Shown here piece by piece: positions 35,518-43,769 of a DNA stretch of 64,000 nucleotides. The first letter of the stretch is position 1; every line of letters begins with the position of its first letter. The translations under genes and the position numbers were made by a program. Below the pieces are notes generated by a model, which made no database searches, had not been told where the DNA came from, and was given only the letters and a program-made list of their open reading frames with translations. Source of the stretch: Oscillospiraceae bacterium (GTDB taxonomy: Bacteria > Bacillota > Clostridia > Oscillospirales > Ruminococcaceae); NCBI GenBank assembly GCA_017461565.1, contig JAFTXQ010000011.1, positions 186,001-250,000 of the forward strand, written 5' to 3'.

Positions 35518-35543
35518 AAAGACCCGAGAGAACTCGGGTCTTT
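35518..35543. terminator. Bidirectional terminator after tsf
   Basis: GACCCGAG (35521-35528) pairs with 35533-35540 across AGAA, with A-run before and TTT after. It ends the minus-strand rpsB-tsf operon and may also end the small plus-strand gene. Confidence 0.88.
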
Positions 35544-35562
35544 ATCTTTTCATATCAAGGAA

Positions 35563-36489
35563 TTAGCCCTTAGCCATAGCCTCAACCTCAGCTGCGAAGT
35601 CATCAGCCTTCTTCTCGATACCCTCGCCACGCTCGAAACGAACGAAGCTGTCAATAGCGATGGAAGCACCTGTTGCCTTAGCAACGGACTCAACGTACTG
35701 AGCGATATTCATGGAGTCATCCTTGAAGTACTTCTGATCGAGGAGGCAAACTTCCTCAAAGTACTTTCTCATACGACCCTCAACGATCTTATCAAGAACG
35801 TTCTCGGGCTTGGGCTTCTTGGACTCCTCATTTTCCTTCTTAACGAGGCTTGTCTGAACTTCCTTCTCCTCTGCGAGCTTGTCAGCAGGGATGCAGTGCT
35901 GGCATACGAACTGAGCGTTAAGAGCTGTAACCTGAAGAGCTACGTTCTTACCGCAAGTGAGGATCTCCTCATTGTCAGCCTTATCGGTGTCGAGCTTAAC
36001 CATTGTACCGATTCTGCCGCCATCGTGCATGTAAGGAACAAGTGTACCCTCCATCTTTACGAAACGACGGATGTTCATGTTCTCACCGATAGTAGCGATC
36101 TTCTCTGTCATGTAATCAGCAACTGTCTGTGTTGTGCCTACAACTGTGCAGTTCTTGAGAGCCTCAACGTCAGCAGCGTCATTAGCGAGAATTGTATCAG
36201 CGATAGTCTCAACGAGGTCGAGGAACTTGTCTGTCTTAGCGCAGAAGTCGGACTCGCAGTTGATCTCAACGAGAACGCCTGCGTTGCCGCTAACCTTAGC
36301 CTTAACGATACCCTCGGCAGCGATTCTGCCTGCCTTCTTGGCAGCCTTTGCAAGACCCTTCTCACGGAGGATCTTAACAGCCTCATCTCTGTTGCCGTCA
36401 GCCTCTACCAGTGCTCTCTTGCAATCCATCATGCCGCAGCCTGTCATCTCACGCAGCTCTGCAACGTCCTTTGCTGTAATATTAGCCAT
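35563..36489 (-). CDS. tsf: Elongation factor Ts
   Basis: This 308-residue protein has the N-terminal UBA-like segment with V-A-E-L-R-E-M-T-G-C-G-M-M-D-C-K-R-A-L. The E-I-N-C-E-S-D-F and G-x-N-V-A-L-Q-V-T-A motifs follow. It exchanges GDP for GTP on EF-Tu. It follows rpsB after 52 bases with GGAG before the ATG. This is the conserved bacterial pair. Confidence 0.97.
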   Translation of the reverse strand: MANITAKDVAELREMTGCGMMDCKRALVEADGNRDEAVKILREKGLAKAAKKAGRIAAEGIVKAKVSGNAGVLVEINCESDFCAKTDKFLDLVETIADTILANDAADVEALKNCTVVGTTQTVADYMTEKIATIGENMNIRRFVKMEGTLVPYMHDGGRIGTMVKLDTDKADNEEILTCGKNVALQVTALNAQFVCQHCIPADKLAEEKEVQTSLVKKENEESKKPKPENVLDKIVEGRMRKYFEEVCLLDQKYFKDDSMNIAQYVESVAKATGASIAIDSFVRFERGEGIEKKADDFAAEVEAMAKG

Positions 36490-36541
36490 TGTTTTTTTCT
36501 CCTTTACAACTATTTTTAAGTCTAAAGTCTATTCTAACGAA

Positions 36542-37267
36542 TTATTCAGCAGCTTCCTCTGCCTCAGCAACAGCAACCTCTGCTGTGCCCTGGTTAGCGG
36601 AGATGATAGCGTCAGCCATAGCGCCTGCGATCAGCTTAACTGCTCTGATAGCGTCATCGTTGCCGGGGATCACATAATCGATCTCATCGGGATCGCAGTT
36701 TGTGTCAACGATAGCAACAACAGGGATACCGAGCTTCTTAGCCTCTGCAACAGCGATCTTCTCCTTGCGGGGATCTACGATGAAGAGAGCGCCGGGGAGC
36801 TTCTTCATGTTCTTGATACCGCCGAGGAACTTCTCAAGCTTCTCGATCTCGAGGTTGAGCTTGATAACTTCCTTCTTGGGAAGCAGATCGAATGTGCCGT
36901 CTGTCTCCATTGTGTGGAGCTGCTCAAGTCTAGCGATTCTTCTCTGGATTGTCTTGTAGTTTGTCATCATACCGCCGAGCCATCTAGCGTTAACAAAGTG
37001 AGCGCCTGCGCGGAGAGCCTCTTCCTTGATGGAATCAGCAGCCTGCTTCTTTGTACCAACGAAAAGAACCTCGCCGCCGTTTGCTGCAACCTCGTGAATG
37101 AAGTTGTAAGCCTCGTCAAGCTTCTTTACTGTCTTCTGCAGGTCGATGATGTAGATGCCGTTTCTCTCTGTGAAAATGTAGGGAGCCATTTTGGGGTTCC
37201 ATCTTCTGGTCTGGTGACCGAAGTGAACGCCTGCTTCGAGAAGCTGCTTCATAGATACTACTGCCAT
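36542..37267 (-). CDS. rpsB: 30S ribosomal protein S2
   Basis: This 241-residue protein starts [22 protein letters not shown] and has the family's D-P-R-K-E and V-D-T-N-C-D-P segments. The start at 37267 has AGGAGG; an in-frame ATG at 37390 would only add leader translation. The C-terminus is an Ala/Glu-rich tail. It is cotranscribed with tsf. Confidence 0.97.
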   Translation of the reverse strand: MAVVSMKQLLEAGVHFGHQTRRWNPKMAPYIFTERNGIYIIDLQKTVKKLDEAYNFIHEVAANGGEVLFVGTKKQAADSIKEEALRAGAHFVNARWLGGMMTNYKTIQRRIARLEQLHTMETDGTFDLLPKKEVIKLNLEIEKLEKFLGGIKNMKKLPGALFIVDPRKEKIAVAEAKKLGIPVVAIVDTNCDPDEIDYVIPGNDDAIRAVKLIAGAMADAIISANQGTAEVAVAEAEEAAE

Positions 37268-37400
37268 TTGTGTTTTCCTCCTGAATTTTGGTTTAATAAA
37301 ATTTTCCGCCACGGAAAAACACCGAACCTGACGCGTGAGCGCACCAAAGGCGGCTATTCCGTGTGTGTATTTGTGCTTATGATTGCACATTTACTGAAAT
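37268..37400 (-). promoter_or_regulatory. rpsB 5' leader with hairpins
   Basis: The transcript leader of about 125 bases contains complementary blocks, for example TTTTCCG with CGGAAAA around 37299-37318. In many bacteria the S2 leader is an autoregulatory site. I can see hairpins but cannot assign a known leader family. Confidence 0.35.
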
Positions 37401-37429
37401 ATTATACCACAAACAGCCAAAGAATGCAA
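37401..37429 (-). promoter_or_regulatory. Sigma-A-type promoter of rpsB-tsf
   Basis: On the minus strand TTGCAT (37424-37429), 17 bases, TATAAT (37401-37406). Confidence 0.75.
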
Positions 37430-37443
37430 GCACAAATTTACTG

Positions 37444-37734
37444 TCATTTAAACAATTTTCCGAACAATCCATGCCGCCCTTTTGTCAAATTTGACGGACA
37501 CTCGCAGGAAACCAGGATGGTATCCTCACCGATGACCTCGATATCGCACCACTTCACACTGATATCCTCTTCCCTGCCGAACAACCCGAAGCACTTCGGT
37601 CTGCCGAATATCGTCAGCCTGCATATCTTTGCGGTGCAGCTGTCGAACTCTATATCATCGGGATATCCGAGTCTGCACCCGTTTTTGATATTGACTATCT
37701 CCTTACATCTGATGTCATTAAAGCTGTAAACCAT
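37444..37734 (-). CDS. YlmC/YmxH family sporulation protein
   Basis: This 96-residue PRC-barrel-like protein reads F-N-D-I-R-C-K-E-I-V-N-I-K-N-G-C-R-L-G-Y-P-D-D-I-E-F. F-G-L-F-G-R and I-K/V-W-x-D-I-E-V-I-G-E-D-T-I-L follow, the YlmC/YmxH pattern. The role in spore formers is poorly defined. Start 37734 was chosen because AGGTGA lies 6 bases upstream and the family begins M-x-Y-S-F; an upstream in-frame start at 37803 was rejected. Confidence 0.85.
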   Translation of the reverse strand: MVYSFNDIRCKEIVNIKNGCRLGYPDDIEFDSCTAKICRLTIFGRPKCFGLFGREEDISVKWCDIEVIGEDTILVSCECPSNLTKGRHGLFGKLFK

Positions 37735-37815
37735 ATAATCACCTGCCTGTGGGACAATATATGCGCTTTTTCTGCGATAAATTCCCACACGACAGGTGAT
37801 CACTGTTATAATAAC

Positions 37816-38550
37816 TTATTTTAATGATAATATCCTGCTGTCAAGCTCCTGTGACGGCTGTGCCGTGGAGTCTTTCACAAGAGCTGCCACTTGCTTTTCC
37901 GAAAGGTGTTTGTGTATAGTCACAGTGCCATCGGCATTGGTTATGCGCCTGCTTCGTGTTACTACAACAACCGCTGTTACCACAGCCATCAGCACGCATG
38001 CCGCACATATTATCCATGGCGTCGGGTCGGGTCGGGCCATGAGCGTCACCGCATGGACGCCCTCCACAATATTGATCGCATCGCCGTATCTTTCGGTACA
38101 GTCTTTCATAAATTCTTCGGTTGCAGGGTTTATAGCCTCGAAATCGATACCGACCTCAACACAGTTTTCCCACACATCAACACCGAGGCTGAGCATTGCT
38201 ATCTCGTCCGAAAAACCCCAAGTAAGTTCAAGCTCCTCCTGTATCGAACACAGATAATTATAGGAGTATTTCTGCTCGGTGAACGTCACTGTCGAAACAT
38301 CCTCAACAAGATACAGTATCTCGTCCTTGACCGCATCCGTGTCGCAGCTTTCAACAATGCCGAATGTCAGATGCTCTCTGCCTCCGTTTGTGCTCCACAC
38401 ACCTGTGATGTAATCGGGGTAGCCATGTCTGTCCCACGCCGAAAACAGCTCATAAGCGTCCTTATACGGATAGGATGTTTCCGCCACTGCACTTATTGAT
38501 AATACAACAATCATAATTGCCGCAGCGACTAATATCATGATCTTTCTCAT
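37816..38550 (-). CDS. Exported membrane-anchored protein paired with ECF sigma factor
   Basis: This 244-residue protein has an N-terminal signal segment (1-22, A-V-A-E). An extracellular domain (23-175) and one membrane helix at about 178-200 (W-I-I-C-A-A-C-V-L-M-A-V-V) follow. A cytoplasmic tail of about 40 residues ends it. The N-terminal part resembles TPM-type domains in outline but I cannot confirm it. Its start overlaps the sigma factor stop (ATGA), so it may sense outside conditions for the sigma factor. No classic anti-sigma zinc motif is visible. Confidence 0.7.
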   Translation of the reverse strand: MRKIMILVAAAIMIVVLSISAVAETSYPYKDAYELFSAWDRHGYPDYITGVWSTNGGREHLTFGIVESCDTDAVKDEILYLVEDVSTVTFTEQKYSYNYLCSIQEELELTWGFSDEIAMLSLGVDVWENCVEVGIDFEAINPATEEFMKDCTERYGDAINIVEGVHAVTLMARPDPTPWIICAACVLMAVVTAVVVVTRSRRITNADGTVTIHKHLSEKQVAALVKDSTAQPSQELDSRILSLK

Positions 38551-39050
38551 GGATGACCTCCGTTCAGTTCCTTGCGCAGCGCCTTTATCGCACTGCGGTA
38601 TCTTCTGTATACCGAGGAAAGCGTGCTTCCTGTTATGTTTGATATCTCCGAAAAGGTAAAGCCCGCATTAAGATGCAAGGACAGCACCTCCCGCTGCTCC
38701 TGTGAAAGCATGGCTATCGCACGCTCGATATCCAGCTTCTCGGCGGACGTATCAGGACAGGTACAAGCCTCCGTCGTGTTCTTCTCCTCACAGCAATGCT
38801 TTCTGATATAGTCGATAGCGAGATTACGTGCCGAGGCAAATACCCACGCCCTGCAATTATTGACGGTACTGTCAGGCGGCGAGGAATACAACCTCATAAA
38901 AAGCTCCTGCATTATATCGTCCGCTGTTTCACGATTATTCACGATACGGAGTATCAGCGTATACAACGGCACTCTGAGTGACCGATAGATATCCGCAAAA
39001 GCCTCTTTGTCTCCGTTTCTCAGGCGAGAAAACATTTCTTCGATATCCAT
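38547..39050 (-). CDS. ECF-type RNA polymerase sigma factor
   Basis: This 167-residue protein has sigma region 2 (Y-R-S-L-R-V-P-L-Y-T-L-I-L-R-I, then A-D-D-I-M-Q-E-L-F-M-R-L-Y) and a region 2.4-like W-V-F-A-S-A-R-N-L-A-I-D-Y-I-R-K. Region 4 has L-N-A-G-F-T-F-S-E-I-S-N-I-T-G-S-T-L-S-S-V-Y-R-R-Y. Between them lies a Cys-containing linker (C-C-E-E-K-N-T-T-E-A-C-T-C). It is translationally coupled to the membrane protein downstream. Confidence 0.93.
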   Translation of the reverse strand: MDIEEMFSRLRNGDKEAFADIYRSLRVPLYTLILRIVNNRETADDIMQELFMRLYSSPPDSTVNNCRAWVFASARNLAIDYIRKHCCEEKNTTEACTCPDTSAEKLDIERAIAMLSQEQREVLSLHLNAGFTFSEISNITGSTLSSVYRRYRSAIKALRKELNGGHP

Positions 39051-39178
39051 GCCGCACCTCCCTCTTACAAATTTGATGCATCTATATAATATGACGTATG
39101 AGAAACTGATTTTTTTCGGGTGCAGTAAAATTTTATCATATTTTTTTCGTTTTGTACATCCTTATCTGTTAAACAGCA

Positions 39179-39215
39179 GACCGCCGCACAGACGATATAC
39201 ACCTGTGCAGCGGTC
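39179..39215 (-). terminator. Hairpin after GH43 gene
   Basis: GACCGC-C-GCACAG pairs with CTGTGCA-GCGGTC (39179-39191 with 39203-39215). It lies downstream of the minus-strand GH43 gene; the U-run is weak. Confidence 0.55.
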
Positions 39216-39243
39216 AACTGCTATTTATTTAAGGAGTGGGAAA

Positions 39244-40554
39244 TCACTTCATGAAAACAAATTCCTTCAGAGCAAAGAGCTGTCTGCCCTTCATAGAGTC
39301 GGCGAACCAGCCCTCGTAGCCTGCCTCGGCTACAAAGTAAAGTGCGTGCCTGCCTGTCACTGCTTTTACCTTGCCGCCGATAATGCCGTCGCCCTCGCCG
39401 AAAGGAACTGCGCCGATCTCCTCGCCATCCTCACTGTCAAGACGCACATGGACAACTCCCCTGCTGCCGAAGCCACGTATCTTCATGCGCAGCTGCATGG
39501 TCTTTGAGGAATAGTCCTCACCGAAATCGAAATACTTCCAGCCCATGACAGCGCCGTTTGTAACATTTGTAACAACACGGTCGAATACGTCAAGCTCAGT
39601 AATGAAACAGCCATTCTTCAGCACACAGGCTGTTTCACCTGCCGTTACCTTATAAGGATTGAGGTACTCCTCAAAGCCGAGCGAAGTCATCTCCACCTGA
39701 GGTATAGTACCATCGGGGAGTATCTCTATCCTCTCGACACAGCCACGGCGTGACATGATAGAACCGTTGGTCATACGGTGATAGAAGATATACCACTGTC
39801 CGTTGATATTGCAGATAGAGCCGTGATTGTTTCCGCCTGGGTAGTCAACACCATTGTCAACGATAGTGCCACGATACTCGAAAGGTCCTGTCGGAGACTT
39901 GGAGGTTGCATAGTCAAGACGGCTTCCGATCTGAGGAGAGTAGATCATATAATAAGTATCGCCGACCTTGCGGGGGGAACACGCCTCAAAGAAACGATGC
40001 GGCTCCTCCACAGGGATGATATCGGGCTGATATGTGCCGTCCACCATCTCGTACATATTGGCTTTAAGCTCGCACATATAGCTGCCCTGATAGCCGCAGT
40101 AGCAGTACACCCTGCCGTCATCATCCACAAGCACTCCGGGATCGATGAACGTTCCGTCATCGTAGTGGTTTTCTACATTATATACATATTTTGAAAGAAG
40201 CTTAAACGGGCCCTCGGGCTTATCACTTACACCGACACAGCCTTTTGCTCCCACTATGTAAGCATAGAGATAATATTTACCCTCACGTTCCACCACATCG
40301 GGCGCAAAAAGAAGGTTCTGCGTCCAGTCCACATCTGAAGGTGCATCCTCGCCATCGTTTGTGCGGAAGATGTCGCCGTGGCAGGTCCACTCATTCAGGT
40401 TGGAAAGCGGTGCTGACCATACCTTAAGCTTGTAATCGCAGAAATCAATGGAGTCTACTCTGTCGTGGGAGCCGTAAACATACACTCTGTCGCCGAAGAC
40501 TCTGGGCTCGCCGTCGGGGATATATTCCCAGGTAGGAAGATAAGGATTAGCCAT
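39244..40554 (-). CDS. Glycoside hydrolase family 43 enzyme
   Basis: This 436-residue protein without signal peptide has a five-bladed propeller (about 1-300). Visible motifs are an early E-P-R-V-F-G-D-R-V-Y-V-Y-G-S-H-D, A-P-D-V-V-E-R-E-G-K-Y-Y-L-Y, F-I-D-P-G-V-L-V-D-D-D-G and F-F-E-A-C-S-P-R-K. These give candidate Asp and Glu catalytic residues. A C-terminal CBM6-like jelly roll (about 310-436) follows. It is probably a cytoplasmic beta-xylosidase or alpha-arabinofuranosidase acting on imported oligosaccharides. It is divergent from the sugar-binding lipoprotein gene at 40812, so the pair may act on the same sugar. Confidence 0.9.
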   Translation of the reverse strand: MANPYLPTWEYIPDGEPRVFGDRVYVYGSHDRVDSIDFCDYKLKVWSAPLSNLNEWTCHGDIFRTNDGEDAPSDVDWTQNLLFAPDVVEREGKYYLYAYIVGAKGCVGVSDKPEGPFKLLSKYVYNVENHYDDGTFIDPGVLVDDDGRVYCYCGYQGSYMCELKANMYEMVDGTYQPDIIPVEEPHRFFEACSPRKVGDTYYMIYSPQIGSRLDYATSKSPTGPFEYRGTIVDNGVDYPGGNNHGSICNINGQWYIFYHRMTNGSIMSRRGCVERIEILPDGTIPQVEMTSLGFEEYLNPYKVTAGETACVLKNGCFITELDVFDRVVTNVTNGAVMGWKYFDFGEDYSSKTMQLRMKIRGFGSRGVVHVRLDSEDGEEIGAVPFGEGDGIIGGKVKAVTGRHALYFVAEAGYEGWFADSMKGRQLFALKEFVFMK

Positions 40555-40714
40555 AATGTCACCTCATAAATCACTTGTTCTTATATATTGATTTTACCAC
40601 CCGAAGCGTAATATTGCAACTACAAAACCGCCATCAATCAGCACAATAGTGACTTTCACCGAAGGATTAAGTAATTAACTAATTCTATTTTTGTGTAAAC
40701 TGCTCAACAAGCGG

Positions 40715-40770
40715 TTGACATATTAAAAAAAATGTGCTAGAATATGTAAAGAACGTATTGTAATCGTTCT
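40715..40770 (+). promoter_or_regulatory. Promoter with LacI-like operator upstream of binding-protein gene
   Basis: TTGACA (40715-40720), 17 bases, TAGAAT (40738-40743). An inverted repeat AGAACG-N9-CGTTCT follows at 40750-40770, near the expected transcription start, a place typical for a LacI-family repressor. Confidence 0.65.
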
Positions 40771-40811
40771 CAAAACTATGGATAATTCATATTTAGGAGG
40801 AATATCAACCA

Positions 40812-42329
40812 ATGCTTCGTACAAAGAAGATACTTGCAGGCGTTCTGGCTGTCGCTGCGGCACTCAGCATCACTGCCTGCGATTCCGAACCCGTAAGCAC
40901 ACCTAACGGAAATTCAGGTGTAAACAGCAACGGCACACCCAATGCCCCCAGCACCTCTTCCACTACCCCTGCTACAACCATCGACCCTGATGAGCTTGCC
41001 GCTACCGACGCAGAAAACAAGGATGTCAACAGCGACTTCTTCACACCAGACGGAAACTCGGGCAAGATCGTATGGCTGGGCTACTACGATCTTATGACCG
41101 ACGGAAGCGCATCTGAGCAGTATAAGGTATTCACAAGCGATGTTTACGGCGGCGAGATCGAATACGTATCCTCTCCCAGCAACGAGGGCTATTTTGAAAA
41201 GCTTGGTACACTGATCGCTTCCGACGATTCTCCCGATATCGTTAGATATGAGTGGCTGTCCTACCCCATGGGTATGAGCAAGAATATGTATGAGTCCGTT
41301 GACGGTCTCATTGATTTCACAACGCCCCTGTGGTCCGATATGAGCGATATCATCGAAGACTTTGCATACAAGGGCAAGCACTACTACCTCCCCTACCGTA
41401 TCACTACAAACTTCGCACTCAACTATAACCGCCGTGCCGTTGTTGACGCAGGTCTTACCGATCCTTATGATCTGTACCTCACCAACAACTGGACATGGGA
41501 TACCTTCAGAGAGCTTCTTATCGAGTGGTGCAACCTTGACGATCAGAACATCGGCTACTGCGGCACAGGCGGTATGAGCTTCATCGCAACAACAGGTACT
41601 CCCCTTATTGACGTACAGGCAGACGGCACCATCCTCAACAACGTAAGCAACGCAAACATAACACGTGCAATGGAGTTCTGCTCCGGTCTGTACCGTGACG
41701 GTCTTACATATCAGAAAGAGCTTGGCGACTGGGTTGACCCCACTCTCTGGGCAAAGAACTCCGAGCAGATCCTGTTCCTCGGCATGAACCCCGAGTGGAC
41801 TTACTCCGCAGCAGCAGGCGCTATCCAGAATCCCACAGGCGTTGAGAACGATATCTGCAACACTCCCTCCGACTTTGCATTCGTTCCCTTCCCCAGAGAT
41901 CCCTCAGCTGACGAGTACTGCATCGCTTACGACAGCTTCGGCTACATGATCCCCAAGGGCGCAAAGAACATCAAGGGCGCTGTTGACTGGATCCAGCTCA
42001 ACAGAGTGTTCCAGACAGACGAGGCTCTGCACGCAACCGCACGTGAGGACGCTATCAACCCCGAGCCTGTATACTACACAGCAGGTAAGTACGAGGGCAT
42101 GCAGAAGTGGGCTCTTGTATGGGATGAGCGTGTATACGATGTATGGCAGGATATGATGGATCCCACAAAGTTCAGCTATGTATTTGACGACTGCTATGGC
42201 TTCAACGCAGAGCTGACCACCATCGCTGATACAGTACTCGATACTCCCTTGTTTGATGGTGCTTCCTTCTCTCAGATCAGCGCTGAGAATGCTCCGCTGA
42301 TGGATGCAATAATTGACGAGTACAGATAA
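40812..42329 (+). CDS. ABC transporter sugar-binding lipoprotein
   Basis: This 505-residue protein has a lipoprotein signal ending L-S-I-T-A-C (Cys23). A Thr/Ser/Pro-rich linker (24-60) precedes an extracellular solute-binding domain of the carbohydrate type, with many aromatic residues. AGGAGG lies at 40796-40801. No permease or ATPase genes follow; the gene ends at a terminator. It must therefore work with a permease encoded elsewhere or act as a sensor or storage binder. The adjacent GH43 gene suggests a plant-polysaccharide substrate. Confidence 0.9.
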   Translation: MLRTKKILAGVLAVAAALSITACDSEPVSTPNGNSGVNSNGTPNAPSTSSTTPATTIDPDELAATDAENKDVNSDFFTPDGNSGKIVWLGYYDLMTDGSASEQYKVFTSDVYGGEIEYVSSPSNEGYFEKLGTLIASDDSPDIVRYEWLSYPMGMSKNMYESVDGLIDFTTPLWSDMSDIIEDFAYKGKHYYLPYRITTNFALNYNRRAVVDAGLTDPYDLYLTNNWTWDTFRELLIEWCNLDDQNIGYCGTGGMSFIATTGTPLIDVQADGTILNNVSNANITRAMEFCSGLYRDGLTYQKELGDWVDPTLWAKNSEQILFLGMNPEWTYSAAAGAIQNPTGVENDICNTPSDFAFVPFPRDPSADEYCIAYDSFGYMIPKGAKNIKGAVDWIQLNRVFQTDEALHATAREDAINPEPVYYTAGKYEGMQKWALVWDERVYDVWQDMMDPTKFSYVFDDCYGFNAELTTIADTVLDTPLFDGASFSQISAENAPLMDAIIDEYR

Positions 42330-42363
42330 GACATTATCCGTACACCACTAACAAGCAATAACA

Positions 42364-42401
42364 AAGCCGCTTTTGACGCAGAGTCAGAAGCGGCTTCTTT
42401 T
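42364..42401 (+). terminator. Terminator after binding-protein gene
   Basis: AAGCCGCTTTTGAC pairs with GTCAGAAGCGGCTT (42364-42377 with 42383-42396, one mismatch), then CTTTTG. Confidence 0.9.
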
Positions 42402-42499
42402 GTATGCCGGCGCAGAGCTTAATACACAGGCAAAGACTACTATACTGCGCTTTCACCGCACACAATCTACTGATCTGCATAAAATATCTCAGGGTAAAG

Positions 42500-42672
42500 A
42501 TCCACAGCCGTGCCGAGGGTGGCGGCGCTCCGTCGTCTTAAACGGCAGGCTAAGGGCGACCGCCCGTGAATAGCCGTAGGCGCTCAGCGGCTGTTTGAAT
42601 ATACCCTCGGGATACACCCGGGCAGTCCCGCCGCAGCGATACAAGCTCGTCATGCGGCGGATTGACTGCAAC
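42500..42672. ncRNA. GC-rich structured element, candidate non-coding RNA
   Basis: This part of the 420-base gap between the binding-protein gene and the surface-protein gene is far richer in G+C than its surroundings and full of long-range complementarity. CCGAGGGT (42513-42520) pairs with ACCCTCGG (42603-42610). CAGCCG (42505-42510) pairs with CGGCTG (42588-42593). GCAGTC (42622-42627) pairs with GACTGC (42664-42669) and encloses CCGCCGCA/TGCGGCGG (42628-42635 with 42653-42660). The first two pairs cross, suggesting a pseudoknot or switch. Small open frames on both strands do not look like proteins. The strand is uncertain. Confidence 0.5.
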
Positions 42673-42680
42673 CGAACTGC

Positions 42681-42716
42681 ACAAAAAAATCCAGCCCCCT
42701 GAAAAGGAGGCTGGAC
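42681..42716 (-). terminator. Terminator after surface-protein gene
   Basis: TCCAGCC-CCCT-gaaa-AGG-A-GGCTGGA (42690-42716) with an A-run at 42682-42689, giving a U-run on the minus strand. Confidence 0.85.
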
Positions 42717-42749
42717 CTGTTATTTGTTGATCAGTTTCGTTTTAACGAA

Positions 42750-43538
42750 TTACTTTCTCTTCTTGGAGAGGAGAACAGCACCGCCAGCAACGATAGCGAG
42801 ACCTGCAACAGCAGCTACGCCCTCAACGCCTGTGTCAGGAGACTGCTTGTCAGTTGTAGGAGCGTTTACATCGCCTGCAGCGTCAGAACCGCCCTCAGAG
42901 CCGGAAGCGTCTTCGCCGCCTGTTGCACCGCCGCCGAGACCCTCAACTGTGAACTCAACAGAGAGAGAATCTGTGGGGTATGCACCCTCATACTTGGGGC
43001 AATCTGTGTTGTAGATATTTACACAGTTAACAACGAGGTTGTTGTTAGCATCCTTCTCAACGGGAGGATTCTCAACAGTAGCCTGAGCAACGCCGTCAAC
43101 ATAAACAGTAGCGGTTGTTACAAAAGCTGTGGGTGTGCCTGTGGGATCAAAAGCGTCGAAAGGAACGTCTGTGGAAACCTGAATGAAGTTCCAGGAATCG
43201 CAGTTGTCCTGTGCCCAGTCGATACCGTCAGCAGTTACTGTATAAGTACCGTCGCCATCGAATGTTGCGTCTGTGTAAGTAGCATCGAAAACATAACCGT
43301 TGATATCCCAGTCAAAGTTGTCGATCTTGTCGGGCCATGTCTCCTCGGAGTTGCCGCCCCACATGATCACCTTGTCGCCCCAGTAAGCTGCATAAGCAGT
43401 ATCGGACATACCGTTACGGAAAGAGTAAACGGTGTTCTGGAAAGAGATAGCTGCCTGATATGCACTAGCGGTAGCTGCGAGAGAAGCAGCAGCCATAGCA
43501 GCAGCAGCAACTGTTGTAAGAACTCTTCTTAACTTCAT
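42750..43538 (-). CDS. Secreted surface protein with LPXTG-like anchor
   Basis: This 262-residue protein has a signal peptide (A-S-L-A-A-T-A-S-A near residue 28). A beta-rich, Trp/Asp/Thr-rich domain (about 30-200) and a Gly/Ser/Glu-rich linker follow. The C-terminal sorting signal is S-P-D-T-G, then a hydrophobic helix, then K-K-R-K. It should be attached to the cell wall by a sortase that accepts S-P-x-T-G. The start at 43538 has GGAGG 8 bases upstream. The domain is not recognised; it might bind carbohydrate. Confidence 0.85.
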   Translation of the reverse strand: MKLRRVLTTVAAAAMAAASLAATASAYQAAISFQNTVYSFRNGMSDTAYAAYWGDKVIMWGGNSEETWPDKIDNFDWDINGYVFDATYTDATFDGDGTYTVTADGIDWAQDNCDSWNFIQVSTDVPFDAFDPTGTPTAFVTTATVYVDGVAQATVENPPVEKDANNNLVVNCVNIYNTDCPKYEGAYPTDSLSVEFTVEGLGGGATGGEDASGSEGGSDAAGDVNAPTTDKQSPDTGVEGVAAVAGLAIVAGGAVLLSKKRK

Positions 43539-43608
43539 TGTAAAAACCTCCATATAAAATGAAATGATAAATATTCGCCGAACTACTCAGCGTAATATTA
43601 CATCTTTA

Positions 43609-43637
43609 ATTATATTACTTTATGGAAGAAAAATCAA
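43609..43637 (-). promoter_or_regulatory. Sigma-A-type promoter of surface-protein gene
   Basis: On the minus strand TTGATT (43632-43637), 17 bases, TATAAT (43609-43614). Confidence 0.7.
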
Positions 43638-43769
43638 GCTGTAATACTGCACAAATCGGACTTGTTCTTTCTGTGCAACTTATCCTACATATACGTGAGT
43701 TTAAGGTGGTTTTTGCACCAAAATGTAGAAAGATGTCGCTTTTATGTGCTTAGCTCAGCAAATAATTAC

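Noticed and set aside
36134-37729. Open frame of 531 codons antisense to tsf and rpsB
   Set aside because: It covers two certain ribosomal-translation genes on the other strand, crosses their intergenic gap and resembles no family.
42489-42671. Small frame on the minus strand within the GC-rich element
   Set aside because: It lies entirely in sequence with strong RNA-like pairing and has no ribosome binding site; the frame on the other strand is equally open.
42500-42672. Cobalamin riboswitch
   Set aside because: A GGGCAGTCCCGCCGCAG segment recalls part of the B12 motif, but the B12 box and a downstream cobalamin gene are missing.
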